DNA of 38,141 nucleotides from Lachnospiraceae bacterium (GTDB lineage: Bacteria > Bacillota > Clostridia > Lachnospirales > Lachnospiraceae). Each line of letters begins with the position of its first letter. Position 1 is the stretch's first letter. The notes beneath the pieces are model-generated. The model did no database searches. It saw only the letters and a list, made by a program, of their open reading frames with translations, and was not told the DNA's origin. The stretch lies in the NCBI GenBank assembly GCA_910575275.1, contig CAJTEE010000013.1, forward strand, positions 1 through 38,141. Reading direction: 5' to 3'. Shown here in pieces: positions 1 through 8,104 of the stretch. The translations under genes and the position numbers were made by a program.

Positions 1-757
1 GCTCCTGCGTGAGTTCGCCGGTGGTGATATCTGCGACCGCCAGGATATGGCCTTCCCGGATCATCTCCTCCAGCCGTTTTCCTCCCTGCCCGTTTGCGTG
101 GAAGACGATGGGCTCATAGCCGTTCGCTTCCAAGATTTCTCGCACATGCTCCACACATGGGGTTGTAACTCCGAACATGGTCAGGCCGACTGCTTTTTTG
201 TGTGGTACATGTTCCGGCCGGTCCATTCCTCCAAACAGGACAAGGCCCGCCATCGCCGCGGCCGCATTTTGCAGCGCGGTTTTTAAAATATGATTCAAAC
301 CGCTCACATCCACAAGCGGATTCATCACCAGCGTATCCCTCACTCCCTCGAACGGCTCCTGGCGCAGATTGGCGATGGTGGAGACGATAAGCTTGGGGAA
401 ACCGATGGGGAGAGCTTTCATGACCATAGAAGCAAGCAGAGTACCCTGACCGCCTCCCAGAGAAATGGCCCCGTCTATTTTGTCCTCATGGCACAAATTT
501 TTCAGGATTACGGCTGATCCGTTTCCCATGATCTGAAACGCGTAGAGCCTGTCGTGCTTTCTTATCTCCTCTAAGGAAGAACCTCCGGCTCTTGCCACCT
601 CGGTGGCTGTAACCTCGCAAGGGTATTCGGGCATAGGGGTGATTCCCGTGTCCACCATAAGGACCTCGAGTCCGCATCGGATCAGATGCTCTTTGAGATA
701 GGCATACTCGGCTCCTTTGGTATCCATGGTTCCAAAGACGGCTACTCGCTTTTTCAT
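1..757 (-). CDS. Tm-1-like ATP-binding domain protein (UPF0261), partial
   Basis: The reading frame starts at ATG 757-755 and stays open to the window edge, so about 252 N-terminal residues are seen and the C-terminus is missing. The protein begins MKKRVAVFGTMDTKG and carries a SLGGGQGT glycine-rich stretch near residue 95, both typical of the UPF0261/Tm-1-like family named after the N-terminal half of the tomato Tm-1 virus-resistance protein. The family is thought to bind ATP; its bacterial reaction is not established. The start overlaps the stop of the TIM-barrel gene upstream by ATGA, so the two are translationally coupled. In plant Tm-1 the same two domains form one polypeptide, which supports a joint function. 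Expression probably depends on the sigma-54 promoter at 1637-1653. Confidence 0.85.
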   Translation of the reverse strand, partial: MKKRVAVFGTMDTKGAEYAYLKEHLIRCGLEVLMVDTGITPMPEYPCEVTATEVARAGGSSLEEIRKHDRLYAFQIMGNGSAVILKNLCHEDKIDGAISLGGGQGTLLASMVMKALPIGFPKLIVSTIANLRQEPFEGVRDTLVMNPLVDVSGLNHILKTALQNAAAAMAGLVLFGGMDRPEHVPHKKAVGLTMFGVTTPCVEHVREILEANGYEPIVFHANGQGGKRLEEMIREGHILAVADITTGELTQE

Positions 758-1596
758 TTTCTCTCCCCTCGCAGATGTAGCGCCTTAAACTCCTTTACCG
801 TCTGCAAAATGGCTCGTTCTAACGGGAGACGCTCTATGCTGGAGGCCCCGATGAAGCCGTGCACATCCGTTTTATCAAAGCAGACCTGCACTTCCTCCGG
901 CCCCTCAAACGGCCCTCCGTGGCAGGTGAAAATGACCTCCGGATTCTCCTTCATGGCCGCCTCGTACATCTTCTGCGTCCGTTCACAGGCCTCCTCAAGC
1001 GAATATGCCTCCTCAAACCCACAGGTTCCACCCGACGTGGCACCGACATGGGCGCCGATCACATCCACGCCTGCCTGAATCATAGCCTTAACTTCATCCG
1101 GCGTATACGCGTACGCGACGGTAAAGATATCCTTTTCCCGGCATTTTTTTATCAGCTTGACCTCCTCCGGATACCCTACGTTAGCCATATCGATCCTCTG
1201 CCGGAACCGTCCGTCATATGCTCCTGCCGTGGGAACATTCGTAATTCCGCTAAAACCGATCTGGATCATCTGGTCGATCAGCATGTTTATGTTTCGGTAC
1301 GGATCTGCTGCTCCGATCCCCGCGATCACCGGCGTGCGCTCGACGACCGGAAGAAGCTCCCTTCCCAGATTCATTGTGATCGCATTACAGTCTCCATACG
1401 CCAGATACCCGGTGCAGGAGGGATGTCCATCCATACGGAAGGGCCCGGTGTTGTAGGCCATAATCAGATCAATCCCGGCCCTGTCCGCCATCTTGGCAAC
1501 CAGACCGATCCCGGCACCGCCGATGATGATCGGTTCCTTCCTTTTTACCTTTTCCCGGAGGTTCTTGTTAATTTCACTTCTGGTAAACTGTCTCAA
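754..1596 (-). CDS. TIM-barrel protein of the phosphoenolpyruvate hydrolase-like family
   Basis: A 280-residue protein with the pattern of the TIM-barrel signal-transduction/PEP-hydrolase-like family (PF09370), for example the stretches IIGGAGIGLVAKMADRAGID near the N-terminus, GITNVPTAGAYDG in the middle and FTCHGGPFEGPEEV near the C-terminus. It corresponds to the C-terminal domain of plant Tm-1. The start is a TTG codon at 1596-1594, chosen because AGGAGG lies about 8 bases upstream and no ATG fits. The last codons overlap the ATG of the Tm-1-like gene. The substrate is unknown. It is the first gene after a canonical sigma-54 promoter, so expression should need an activator, most plausibly the PrpR-type protein encoded at 2739-4661. 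Confidence 0.85.
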   Translation of the reverse strand: MRQFTRSEINKNLREKVKRKEPIIIGGAGIGLVAKMADRAGIDLIMAYNTGPFRMDGHPSCTGYLAYGDCNAITMNLGRELLPVVERTPVIAGIGAADPYRNINMLIDQMIQIGFSGITNVPTAGAYDGRFRQRIDMANVGYPEEVKLIKKCREKDIFTVAYAYTPDEVKAMIQAGVDVIGAHVGATSGGTCGFEEAYSLEEACERTQKMYEAAMKENPEVIFTCHGGPFEGPEEVQVCFDKTDVHGFIGASSIERLPLERAILQTVKEFKALHLRGERK

Positions 1597-1636
1597 AGAT
1601 TTTTCCTCCTCGTTTTATTGTTATATCCATTTATTA

Positions 1637-1653
1637 AGCAATATTTGTGCCAA
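1637..1653 (-). promoter_or_regulatory. Sigma-54 (-24/-12) promoter of the TIM-barrel/Tm-1-like pair
   Basis: The minus strand reads TTGGCACAAATATTGCT, matching the sigma-54 consensus: TTGGCAC at -24, a 5-base spacer and TTGCT at -12, with GG and GC in the right register. It lies about 41 bases upstream of the TTG start at 1596 and just downstream (in the direction of transcription) of possible activator sites. No comparable sigma-70 promoter was seen in the same interval. Confidence 0.85.
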
Positions 1654-1683
1654 TCTTCTAAAAACTTCTTTTTTCTTTTTGGC

Positions 1684-1756
1684 AAAATGTCGATTTATTC
1701 GGTGTTTATAGGACTTTTTTTATACTTTTTTTCCCTTTCTTTGCAGAAAAATGTCG
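1684..1756 (-). promoter_or_regulatory. Candidate upstream activating sequences (paired repeats)
   Basis: The plus strand carries AAAATGTCG at 1684-1692 and again at 1748-1756. The repeats are offset by exactly 64 bases, close to six helical turns, and lie 31 and 95 bases upstream of the -24 element. This is the usual position for enhancer sites bound by a sigma-54 activator. The assignment is inferred from position and spacing only; the repeat is short and lies in AT-rich DNA. The rest of the 399-base gap between 1597 and 1995 holds the sigma-54 promoter and a terminator, with no gene. Confidence 0.4.
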
Positions 1757-1854
1757 TTTTCGATCTTTAATCAATCATTTCATTTTATTTCATTATGAAG
1801 TTATATGTTTCACATATTTTGCAATGTTTTGCCAGGAATGCTTGCATCAAAAAA

Positions 1855-1918
1855 GGCTTCATCTATGAAAGCAAAAAAGAAAAACGACGTCTTCTTCGCT
1901 GCCATATAGGATGAAGCC
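1855..1918 (-). terminator. Intrinsic terminator after the lipoprotein gene
   Basis: On the minus strand GGCTTCATC (1918-1910) pairs perfectly with GATGAAGCC (1863-1855) and is followed directly by a run of six T. The loop is long, about 46 bases. It lies downstream of the lipoprotein gene and upstream of the sigma-54 promoter, so it would isolate the promoter from read-through. Confidence 0.6.
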
Positions 1919-1995
1919 CTTCAAATATTTAACAAACAGGTTATCCGGCTCGAGTCGTCCGATAAGCGATGCGCCTCCGAACTCCGAATGCCGGC

Positions 1996-2712
1996 CTATT
2001 CCGTCAGAAAATGATTGGAAACAAAGCGATACTCTGCCTCCGTTTCTACGAGGACCGTTTCACAGCCGCTAAACAGTGCCCCCCAGTCCTCCTCGGGAGC
2101 AAAACACAGAGTATAGGTATTCCCCTGCCGTCTTCCCTCCACGCAGGAAAACAAAAAATAATTGGTATCTCCCGCCTCCCGGTAATAAGAGTCTGTCTCC
2201 GGAAGATACAGCCATTCAAACGGTGTGCGCATCTCCTCCAGGCCGATCCCCAGTTTTCTCTGAAGGAAGTCTTCCACGCTCTGTCTTGGAAGCTTTAAAC
2301 AATCCGTCATCAGCTCCTCCTGCCCGGCTGCTGCGAGATATTGCAAAAGGTCTTCCTCCGGTATTCCTTCCCCAATTCCCGCTCCGGTGTAAAATACCTG
2401 GTTTAGATCCACATCCTGGGGCTCATCATAGTCGGACAGAAGAAAGCCGTAATTTTCTGTTTTCTGAATAAAATCGGTAAAAAACTGACACTCCGCGGCG
2501 CTTAACTCTGCCGGCTTTGCGGATGGAGTTTCTGTCTCCGTTGCTATCTCGGAAGAAGCATCCGGAATCGTGACCGGCTGTTCCTCTGATTCTGTCTGTC
2601 CTGCTATAAAATTATCCTCTGCCGTACTTACAGGAGCTTCTTCTTCCCTCCCGCAGCCACATATGAAAATAACACATAAAAGAACCGCTAAAAGCCATCC
2701 GTTTCGTTTCAT
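1996..2712 (-). CDS. Predicted lipoprotein of unknown function
   Basis: A 238-residue protein with a lipoprotein signal peptide: MKRNG, a hydrophobic core, then a lipobox-like ICGC with the lipidated cysteine at about residue 20. A low-complexity acidic/Ser-Thr linker rich in E, T, P and A (about residues 25-70) follows, as is common in surface lipoproteins tethered to a membrane. I do not recognise the globular part (about 70-238). The start has only a weak ribosome binding site (GGGAAGGGG, far upstream), but the signal peptide makes it convincing. It is the last gene of the run beginning near 8.5 kb and is 26 bases downstream of the sigma-54 activator gene. Confidence 0.75.
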   Translation of the reverse strand: MKRNGWLLAVLLCVIFICGCGREEEAPVSTAEDNFIAGQTESEEQPVTIPDASSEIATETETPSAKPAELSAAECQFFTDFIQKTENYGFLLSDYDEPQDVDLNQVFYTGAGIGEGIPEEDLLQYLAAAGQEELMTDCLKLPRQSVEDFLQRKLGIGLEEMRTPFEWLYLPETDSYYREAGDTNYFLFSCVEGRRQGNTYTLCFAPEEDWGALFSGCETVLVETEAEYRFVSNHFLTE

Positions 2713-2738
2713 AACAACTGCCTATTGAATCCCCTTCC

Positions 2739-4661
2739 CTAATCCTCCCCCTCGTCGGTGAGGATCTTCCATTTTTTAATCTTTCTCCACAGCGTTGTGG
2801 TACTGATCCCAAGCTGGCTCGCCGCACGCTTCCTGCTCCAGTTATTCTCCTGCAGAGCCTTCCATATCCGGGCTTTTTCGGCGCCGGCCTCGCTCTGCAT
2901 TTCCTCCGGCTCGGGCTGAAACGTTTTCTCCAGCTCCCCATAGACAAACAGGGCCTCCTGTACCTCCCGGCCCGAGATGTGATCCTTTTCATGCAGAACC
3001 AGGATCCTCTCCACGAAGTTGGACAGCTCCCTGACGTTCCCCGGCCAGTCGTATTCCGTGAGCAGCCGTTCCGCTTCCCCGGAGAACCGGATATTCCCGC
3101 TGTTTTTTCCGCGCAACATATAATAAATGATTTCCAGGATATCCTCCCGCCTCTCCCTGAGCGGCAGTACATGGATGGGTAACACACAGAGGCGGTAATA
3201 CAGATCCTGCCGGAAACGATTTTCCCGGATATACTCGCTAAGGTTCCGGTTTGTAGCGGCGATGACACGCACATCTAACGGAATGATGCTGCTGCCCCCG
3301 ATCCGGATCACGGAGCGCTCCTGCAGGACCCTTAAAAGCCTGGTCTGTACGTTTAACGAGGTCTCACTGATCTCATCAAGGAAGATCGTCCCCGTATTGG
3401 CAAGCTCAAAAAGCCCGGCCTTCCCTTCGTTCCTTGCCCCGGTAAAGGCTCCCCGCACATAGCCGAATAGTTCGCTTTCCAGAAGATTTTCCGGCAGCGC
3501 CGCACAGTTGATTGCGACAAACGGAGCGTTCCGCCTGGGGCTCTGGTTGTGGATGCCCTGGGCAAATAGCTCCTTGCCCACCCCGGATTCTCCGGTTATG
3601 AGCACGGTCGAATCCGTGACCGCATACCGCATCGCCTTTCTCTTTAATGCCACCAGATTGGGGTTGTGGCCGATGATGTCATCCAGGCTCTTTTTCGCCA
3701 TCAGCCCCTTTTCCGCAGACTTGCTCCAAAGCTTCTTTTCGATGTTATGGATTGCGTCAATCTGCTGCAGCGTGATGACGACCCCCGTCGTCTTATCATG
3801 AATCACGCTCGGCACGGCGCTGATGACAAGGCGCTTATCCGAAATGGATATGATCTGATTCTCCACCTTTTTTCCGTCCAGCAGCCGGTTTTGCAGGTTG
3901 CCCAGATCCAGATAGCTCTCCAACGGCTCACCATAGCACTGAACCGGCTGCACGCCGAGCATCTTGGCCGCGACAGGGTTTAAGTTCGTGATCTCCCACT
4001 CGGAATTGACGGCGATGATTCCCTCGGAAATACAGTTAAAAATCGAATTGATAAACTCGAAGCGGCTCTCCTGCTCCTTTAAAAGGCGGAGCTGATACTG
4101 CGCCTCCGTTGCCGTGCTTAAAATCGTCTGCGGATCAAGAAGGCCCACGTACAGGGTATTCATCTCATATTTCGCCGCGATTTCAATAATCGCGCCACCG
4201 CTGACGATCAGATCCACGCCCTCGCTCTTAAGACGCAGGATGATCTCCGTCGCATACTCAATATAATTATTGAAGCCGCAGTCCCGCAAATCAATATATT
4301 GAATGTTCGCCGTCGTTTTCTTTAAAAAATCTTCCAGCCCGCGCACACCGGAATACCAGCCGACCAGGGCCGCCTTTTTTGACATGCGCTCGATCTGCGG
4401 AAACAGGTTGTAAAAGTCGATCACCGTCTGATTCACGTTGACCACAGGGATCGAGATGTTCTCCTTGATCTCCGAGAATAAGCCGCCGCGGACGATTGCT
4501 ACTTTTAAGTCTACCTCCCGAATCAGACAGCGTATATTATCATAGATTTCTTCAATCGGGGAATAAAACGCCGAGATTTCCAGCTTCCGCTCCTCAAAAA
4601 AACGGTTCAGCTTCTCCACGTTCGGCATATGCGTCGTAAACCAGATGATTTCTCTGTGCAT
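2739..4661 (-). CDS. PrpR-type sigma-54-dependent transcriptional activator
   Basis: A 640-residue enhancer-binding protein that activates RNA polymerase carrying sigma-54. Domains seen in order: an N-terminal PrpR_N sensor (about 1-185, two Rossmann-like halves with IVRGG and VSGGA), a PAS domain (about 205-300), the AAA+ ATPase (about 325-560) with Walker A GESGVGKE at 357-364, the sigma-54 contact loop GAFTGA at 404-409 and Walker B FLDE at 427-430, and a C-terminal Fis-type helix-turn-helix (about 605-632, NWSRKRAASQLGISTTTLWRK). All residues needed for activation are present. I chose the Met at 4661 rather than an upstream TTG because AGAGGGAAG lies just before it. PrpR_N domains usually sense a small organic metabolite. 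The gene lies between a peptidase/carrier cluster and a sigma-54 promoter, its likely target. Confidence 0.93.
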   Translation of the reverse strand: MHREIIWFTTHMPNVEKLNRFFEERKLEISAFYSPIEEIYDNIRCLIREVDLKVAIVRGGLFSEIKENISIPVVNVNQTVIDFYNLFPQIERMSKKAALVGWYSGVRGLEDFLKKTTANIQYIDLRDCGFNNYIEYATEIILRLKSEGVDLIVSGGAIIEIAAKYEMNTLYVGLLDPQTILSTATEAQYQLRLLKEQESRFEFINSIFNCISEGIIAVNSEWEITNLNPVAAKMLGVQPVQCYGEPLESYLDLGNLQNRLLDGKKVENQIISISDKRLVISAVPSVIHDKTTGVVITLQQIDAIHNIEKKLWSKSAEKGLMAKKSLDDIIGHNPNLVALKRKAMRYAVTDSTVLITGESGVGKELFAQGIHNQSPRRNAPFVAINCAALPENLLESELFGYVRGAFTGARNEGKAGLFELANTGTIFLDEISETSLNVQTRLLRVLQERSVIRIGGSSIIPLDVRVIAATNRNLSEYIRENRFRQDLYYRLCVLPIHVLPLRERREDILEIIYYMLRGKNSGNIRFSGEAERLLTEYDWPGNVRELSNFVERILVLHEKDHISGREVQEALFVYGELEKTFQPEPEEMQSEAGAEKARIWKALQENNWSRKRAASQLGISTTTLWRKIKKWKILTDEGED

Positions 4662-4710
4662 GCTGTTTTCTTCCCTCTCTTTTTGTTCCCGCAAAACCGG
4701 CGCCGTCCTT

Positions 4711-5835
4711 TTATATCTCTATGACCAAAAGCCCAAGAAGCGCGATACGCAGCATATACTGGTCGATCCGGAGATATTCGTTCGGGCTGTGGGCATAATC
4801 TCCCCAGGCGCCGAGGCCATCTAACGTCGGAATCCCCATCGCAGAGACCGCATTCCCGTCACTTCCTCCGCCCACAAACTGATGCGAGAAGGAAAGCCCC
4901 AGCCTCTTTCCGCATTTCTCTGCGATCGCAAACAGCGCGAGATTTTCCGGAGTCTGCTCCATCGGCGGCTTTCCATCCTTAAACAGTACCTCCCGTGTCG
5001 TCCCCGGCACCTTAACCTCAAGCTCACAGATGGCCTTCCTGACCCGTTCTCCCTCTGCCCTTGTCTGATAGCGGCAATCGACCTGATACTCTGCCCGATC
5101 CGGGATCACATTGACTTTCGTCCCGCCGCCGCACACACCTACGTTAAGCGTGGTCCCGGCCTCATAATCGGTCAGGCTCTGGACAAAAAGGATCTCCTCT
5201 GCCATCTCCTGGATCGCATTCACACCCTCTTTATGAGCATTTCCCGCATGCGCCGCCTTTCCGTGAATGGTCACGTCAAAGTTCATGGTGCCCTTCCGGC
5301 CGGTTTTTAAATCCCCGTTTGCCACGCAGGGTTCGCAGACGAGCGCCGCCTTTGCATCCTTTGCCAGCTCGCAGATGATCTCGCTGGACTCTCCGCTTCC
5401 GGTCTCCTCATCGCCGTTAAAGATGAAGACCAGCCGTTTTCCCGGATCGATCGTTAGCTCCCTGTATGCCTTAACGATCCAAATGGTTGAAATCAGCCCG
5501 CTTTTCATATCCATGACACCGGGGCCGTGCAGCTCGTTTCCTTTTGTATAATATTCCAGGGTCCCGATCGGATGCACCGTGTCATAATGGCCGATCAAGA
5601 GAATCTTTTCTGCCCCTTCTCCATATTCAAAGCGCACAAGATCATGTCCTTTTTCCGCTTTATACGTATATGGCTCACACCCGGTCCGTTCCCGGATCAG
5701 CCGCTCCAGCACTCTGCGGCACTCTGCAAGCGCCTCGATATCCGAGGTGCTCGCCTCTGCGAGAGCCAATGTTTTCAGATCCTCAAAAATCTCCGTCTCA
5801 TGCTCTTTTAAATAAGAAAGAATCCTCTGCTCCAT
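4711..5835 (-). CDS. M20-family metallopeptidase (carboxypeptidase G2/ArgE-like)
   Basis: A 374-residue zinc-dependent amidohydrolase of peptidase family M20. The expected motifs are present: GHYDTVHP (zinc-binding His and catalytic Asp, about residue 83), GPGVMDMKSG (bridging Asp), NGDEETGS (catalytic Glu pair), the dimerisation-domain HAGNAHKEG and a final AHSPNEY with the last zinc-binding His. Such enzymes split off an amino acid from a dipeptide, N-acyl amino acid or folate-like substrate; the exact one cannot be read here. Start at ATG 5835 preceded by AGGAGG. It follows the carrier gene by about 20 bases and precedes the activator gene by about 50. No signal peptide is seen, so it should be cytoplasmic. 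Confidence 0.88.
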   Translation of the reverse strand: MEQRILSYLKEHETEIFEDLKTLALAEASTSDIEALAECRRVLERLIRERTGCEPYTYKAEKGHDLVRFEYGEGAEKILLIGHYDTVHPIGTLEYYTKGNELHGPGVMDMKSGLISTIWIVKAYRELTIDPGKRLVFIFNGDEETGSGESSEIICELAKDAKAALVCEPCVANGDLKTGRKGTMNFDVTIHGKAAHAGNAHKEGVNAIQEMAEEILFVQSLTDYEAGTTLNVGVCGGGTKVNVIPDRAEYQVDCRYQTRAEGERVRKAICELEVKVPGTTREVLFKDGKPPMEQTPENLALFAIAEKCGKRLGLSFSHQFVGGGSDGNAVSAMGIPTLDGLGAWGDYAHSPNEYLRIDQYMLRIALLGLLVIEI

Positions 5836-5854
5836 CTCTTTCTGCCTCCTTTTA

Positions 5855-6763
5855 TTATATGAATTTTTCAACAAACATGTAAAATACCGGTACCGTGACA
5901 ATGCAAAGCAGCGTACTTAAGCAGACAACCACCACCGACAATTTGTAATCCTTCTCATACTGTTTCGCGAAAATCGCGATGTTTGAGCCGACCGGCGTAC
6001 TGCATCCAATCAAAATGACCCGTTTGATCTCCGGATTGACACCCGGAATGAAAAGCAGTGCCAGAAGCGTCGCCACGGGAATGACAATCAAACGCACAAA
6101 AACACACAGATACGCACTCTTTGCCGTAAATATTTCTCTCCAGCTCATTTTTGCCAGGTACGTTCCCAAAATGATCATGGCCAACGGCGTGTTGAGATTC
6201 GCCATATTGGAAAGCGTACTCATAACGACCTGCGGTACAGGGATCCGAAGGAAAAAGAGCAGCATGCCGATGACAAAGGAAATTACCACCGGATTCGTAA
6301 CGATCGTTTTGAGACGGATCGCATTTCTGTCTCCGGTCATGATCAGGACACCGTATGTCCACTGAAATATGTTCAGGAGCGCGATAAAACCGGCAAGGTA
6401 GAACACGCCGCCATCCCCAAGAACCGCCTGCACAAGCGGAATTCCGATAAAGCCCACATTACAGAATGCGGCTCCGAAATTCTCGATCCTCTCTCTCGTC
6501 CCAAAAAACAGATACGAGACGGCAAACGCAACCGCCAGCGCCAATAGAGCCAGGCCGATCGCGACCGCAAGCTCCCCCGCCCGCTTTGGCGAATACTCGG
6601 TAATATACGATTTAATGACGACACAGGGGATGACGGCTCTTAAAAGAATCGTCCCAAGATCCTTCCCGCCCTGCTCGGAAAGATAATTTTTCTTTACCAG
6701 AAGAATGCCGACCGCAATCAGCAAAAACATGATACAGATCTGCTTTAGTAAGATAATTTCCAT
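5855..6763 (-). CDS. AEC-family (auxin efflux carrier-like) membrane transporter
   Basis: A 302-residue, very hydrophobic protein with about ten membrane segments in two halves, as in the AEC family of bacterial carriers (MleP/MdcF relatives). Recognisable stretches include NVGFIGIPLVQAVLG in the first half and GCSTPVGSNIAIFAKQYEKD in the second. Family members carry malate, malonate or other small organic anions; substrate and direction cannot be told from sequence. The start follows AAATGGAGGACAA. Placement between two M20 peptidases suggests it moves a substrate or product of those enzymes, which is inference. A 46-bp palindrome with extended -10 boxes lies 45 bases upstream. Confidence 0.9.
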   Translation of the reverse strand: MEIILLKQICIMFLLIAVGILLVKKNYLSEQGGKDLGTILLRAVIPCVVIKSYITEYSPKRAGELAVAIGLALLALAVAFAVSYLFFGTRERIENFGAAFCNVGFIGIPLVQAVLGDGGVFYLAGFIALLNIFQWTYGVLIMTGDRNAIRLKTIVTNPVVISFVIGMLLFFLRIPVPQVVMSTLSNMANLNTPLAMIILGTYLAKMSWREIFTAKSAYLCVFVRLIVIPVATLLALLFIPGVNPEIKRVILIGCSTPVGSNIAIFAKQYEKDYKLSVVVVCLSTLLCIVTVPVFYMFVEKFI

Positions 6764-6807
6764 TTGTCCTCCATTTGGTCCGGCTTAAACCGGCGCGGTA
6801 TAGTTTT

Positions 6808-6853
6808 TGCCAGGGATATGGTATAATGATAGCATTATACCATATCCCTGGCA
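6808..6853. repeat. 46-bp perfect inverted repeat between carrier and peptidase genes
   Basis: The 21 bases at 6808-6828 (starting TGCCAGGGATATGG) are the exact reverse complement of 6833-6853, separated by the tetraloop ATAG. No T-tract follows on either strand, so it is not a standard terminator. Each arm contains TGGTATAAT, a consensus extended -10 promoter box, so it could also be an operator/promoter element for the carrier gene on the minus strand (-10 at 6834-6839, start codon at 6763). On the mRNA it would form a very stable hairpin in the 5' leader of the carrier gene or between two cistrons. Confidence 0.85.
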
Positions 6854-6873
6854 GGAAATCCACTCGATATCTT

Positions 6874-8049
6874 TTATAGGAGAATCACCGCTGCGGCCGC
6901 TAATTTTGCCCTTGGCACAAGGGAATCCGCGTATGCATATTCACGGTTCGTATGATTCAATTCACCCTTCGCTCCCATGCCGCAGACCACAGGGACATGC
7001 TCCGCCGCGATCAGGCTTGCGTCGGACCAGCCTCCCACCTTGATCGGATGCAGCGCTCCCGGATACCCGGTTTCCTCTGCCGCCTTTTTTACATGTTCAA
7101 AAAGCCCCATGATCTCCTCGGCGGGCTCCATCACCTCGCTGACGGAAGAAATGGTTAGTTCCGTCCGGGTCCCCTCGATCTGCGTTTCCGTGCAGATCTG
7201 CCTTACCCGCTCAAGCAATGCATCCAGGCGCTCACGTTTCGTATAGCGGACATCCACATCCGCCTGGCAAAAATCCGGAACCGAGTTGACCGAGGTCCCG
7301 CCCTTGACAAGCCCGACATTTAGCGACGTTCCATGCTCTAAATCGTTTAAGGCCTGAAGCGCGACCACCTTATGCGCCATCTCAAGAATCGCGTTTCGCC
7401 CTTTCTCCGGCGCATTCCCCGAATGGGCCGCCACGCCGTATATCTTTATGGTAAATCGGCAGGAGCCTTTCCGTTCTACGACGATCCCGTCATCCGGATA
7501 GCCTGTCTCAAAATTAAACGCAGCCGCGCAGCCCCTGGCCGCCTTTTTGACTTCCCCGGCTGCCAAGGACTCCCTGTGCCCGTTCTCCTCGTCGCCCGGA
7601 AAAGCGAACCGGAGCGGACGCGCCTCATAGCCGGCCGCCTTTAACGCCTTCGCCGCAAACAGCGCGATCACAAGTCCCGCCTTCATGTCCAGAGAGCCCG
7701 GCCCCGTTATCCTGCCGTTCTCCACGCGAAACGGATTCTTGGCAAGTGTCCCCTTCGGGAAAACCGTATCCATGTGGCCGCTGAATAAGACCGGGGCGTG
7801 AGGCCGCCCCTCTCCCCACACTCCGTACAGGAAATCTCCCTTCGTCTCCATGGGGGTTACAGACGTGACTGCCCCCAGCCGTTCAAGCTCCGCTTTCATT
7901 AGCGCACACATCGCGTCACAGCCCGCCTTATCGCCGGTTCCGCTCTCCTGGTTTACAAGCGTCTTCAGCAGGGCAAGCATTTCATCCTGCTTTCCCTCCA
8001 AAAATGTAAACGCCTGCTCGATCTGTTCCTTCTGCACTCTTTCCATCAT
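6874..8049 (-). CDS. M20-family metallopeptidase, second copy
   Basis: A 391-residue protein of peptidase family M20, distinctly diverged from the one at 4711-5835. Motifs: SGHMDTVFPKGT (metal-binding His/Asp), GPGSLDMKAG (bridging Asp), PGDEENGH (catalytic Glu), AAHSGNAPEKGRN in the dimerisation domain, VGGWSDASL and a C-terminal LNHTNREYA. It is closest in pattern to the glutamate carboxypeptidase/ArgE-DapE group. It starts at a double ATG at 8049 after a modest AGGAAAAGAG. Two M20 enzymes flanking an AEC carrier point to uptake or export of an N-acylated or peptide-linked amino acid, as inference. Confidence 0.88.
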   Translation of the reverse strand: MMERVQKEQIEQAFTFLEGKQDEMLALLKTLVNQESGTGDKAGCDAMCALMKAELERLGAVTSVTPMETKGDFLYGVWGEGRPHAPVLFSGHMDTVFPKGTLAKNPFRVENGRITGPGSLDMKAGLVIALFAAKALKAAGYEARPLRFAFPGDEENGHRESLAAGEVKKAARGCAAAFNFETGYPDDGIVVERKGSCRFTIKIYGVAAHSGNAPEKGRNAILEMAHKVVALQALNDLEHGTSLNVGLVKGGTSVNSVPDFCQADVDVRYTKRERLDALLERVRQICTETQIEGTRTELTISSVSEVMEPAEEIMGLFEHVKKAAEETGYPGALHPIKVGGWSDASLIAAEHVPVVCGMGAKGELNHTNREYAYADSLVPRAKLAAAAVILL

Positions 8050-8104
8050 AAACGCACTCTTTTCCTTTTTGTTTTTTCAATTGTAGCACATTCCTCCGGG
8101 AAAG

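Noticed and set aside
859-1770. Long plus-strand open frame of about 303 codons opposite the TIM-barrel gene
   Set aside because: Fully antisense to a protein with clear family motifs; no ribosome binding site and low-complexity composition. It is a shadow of the real gene.
6808-6853. Palindrome as an intrinsic terminator
   Set aside because: No T-tract on either strand directly after the stem.
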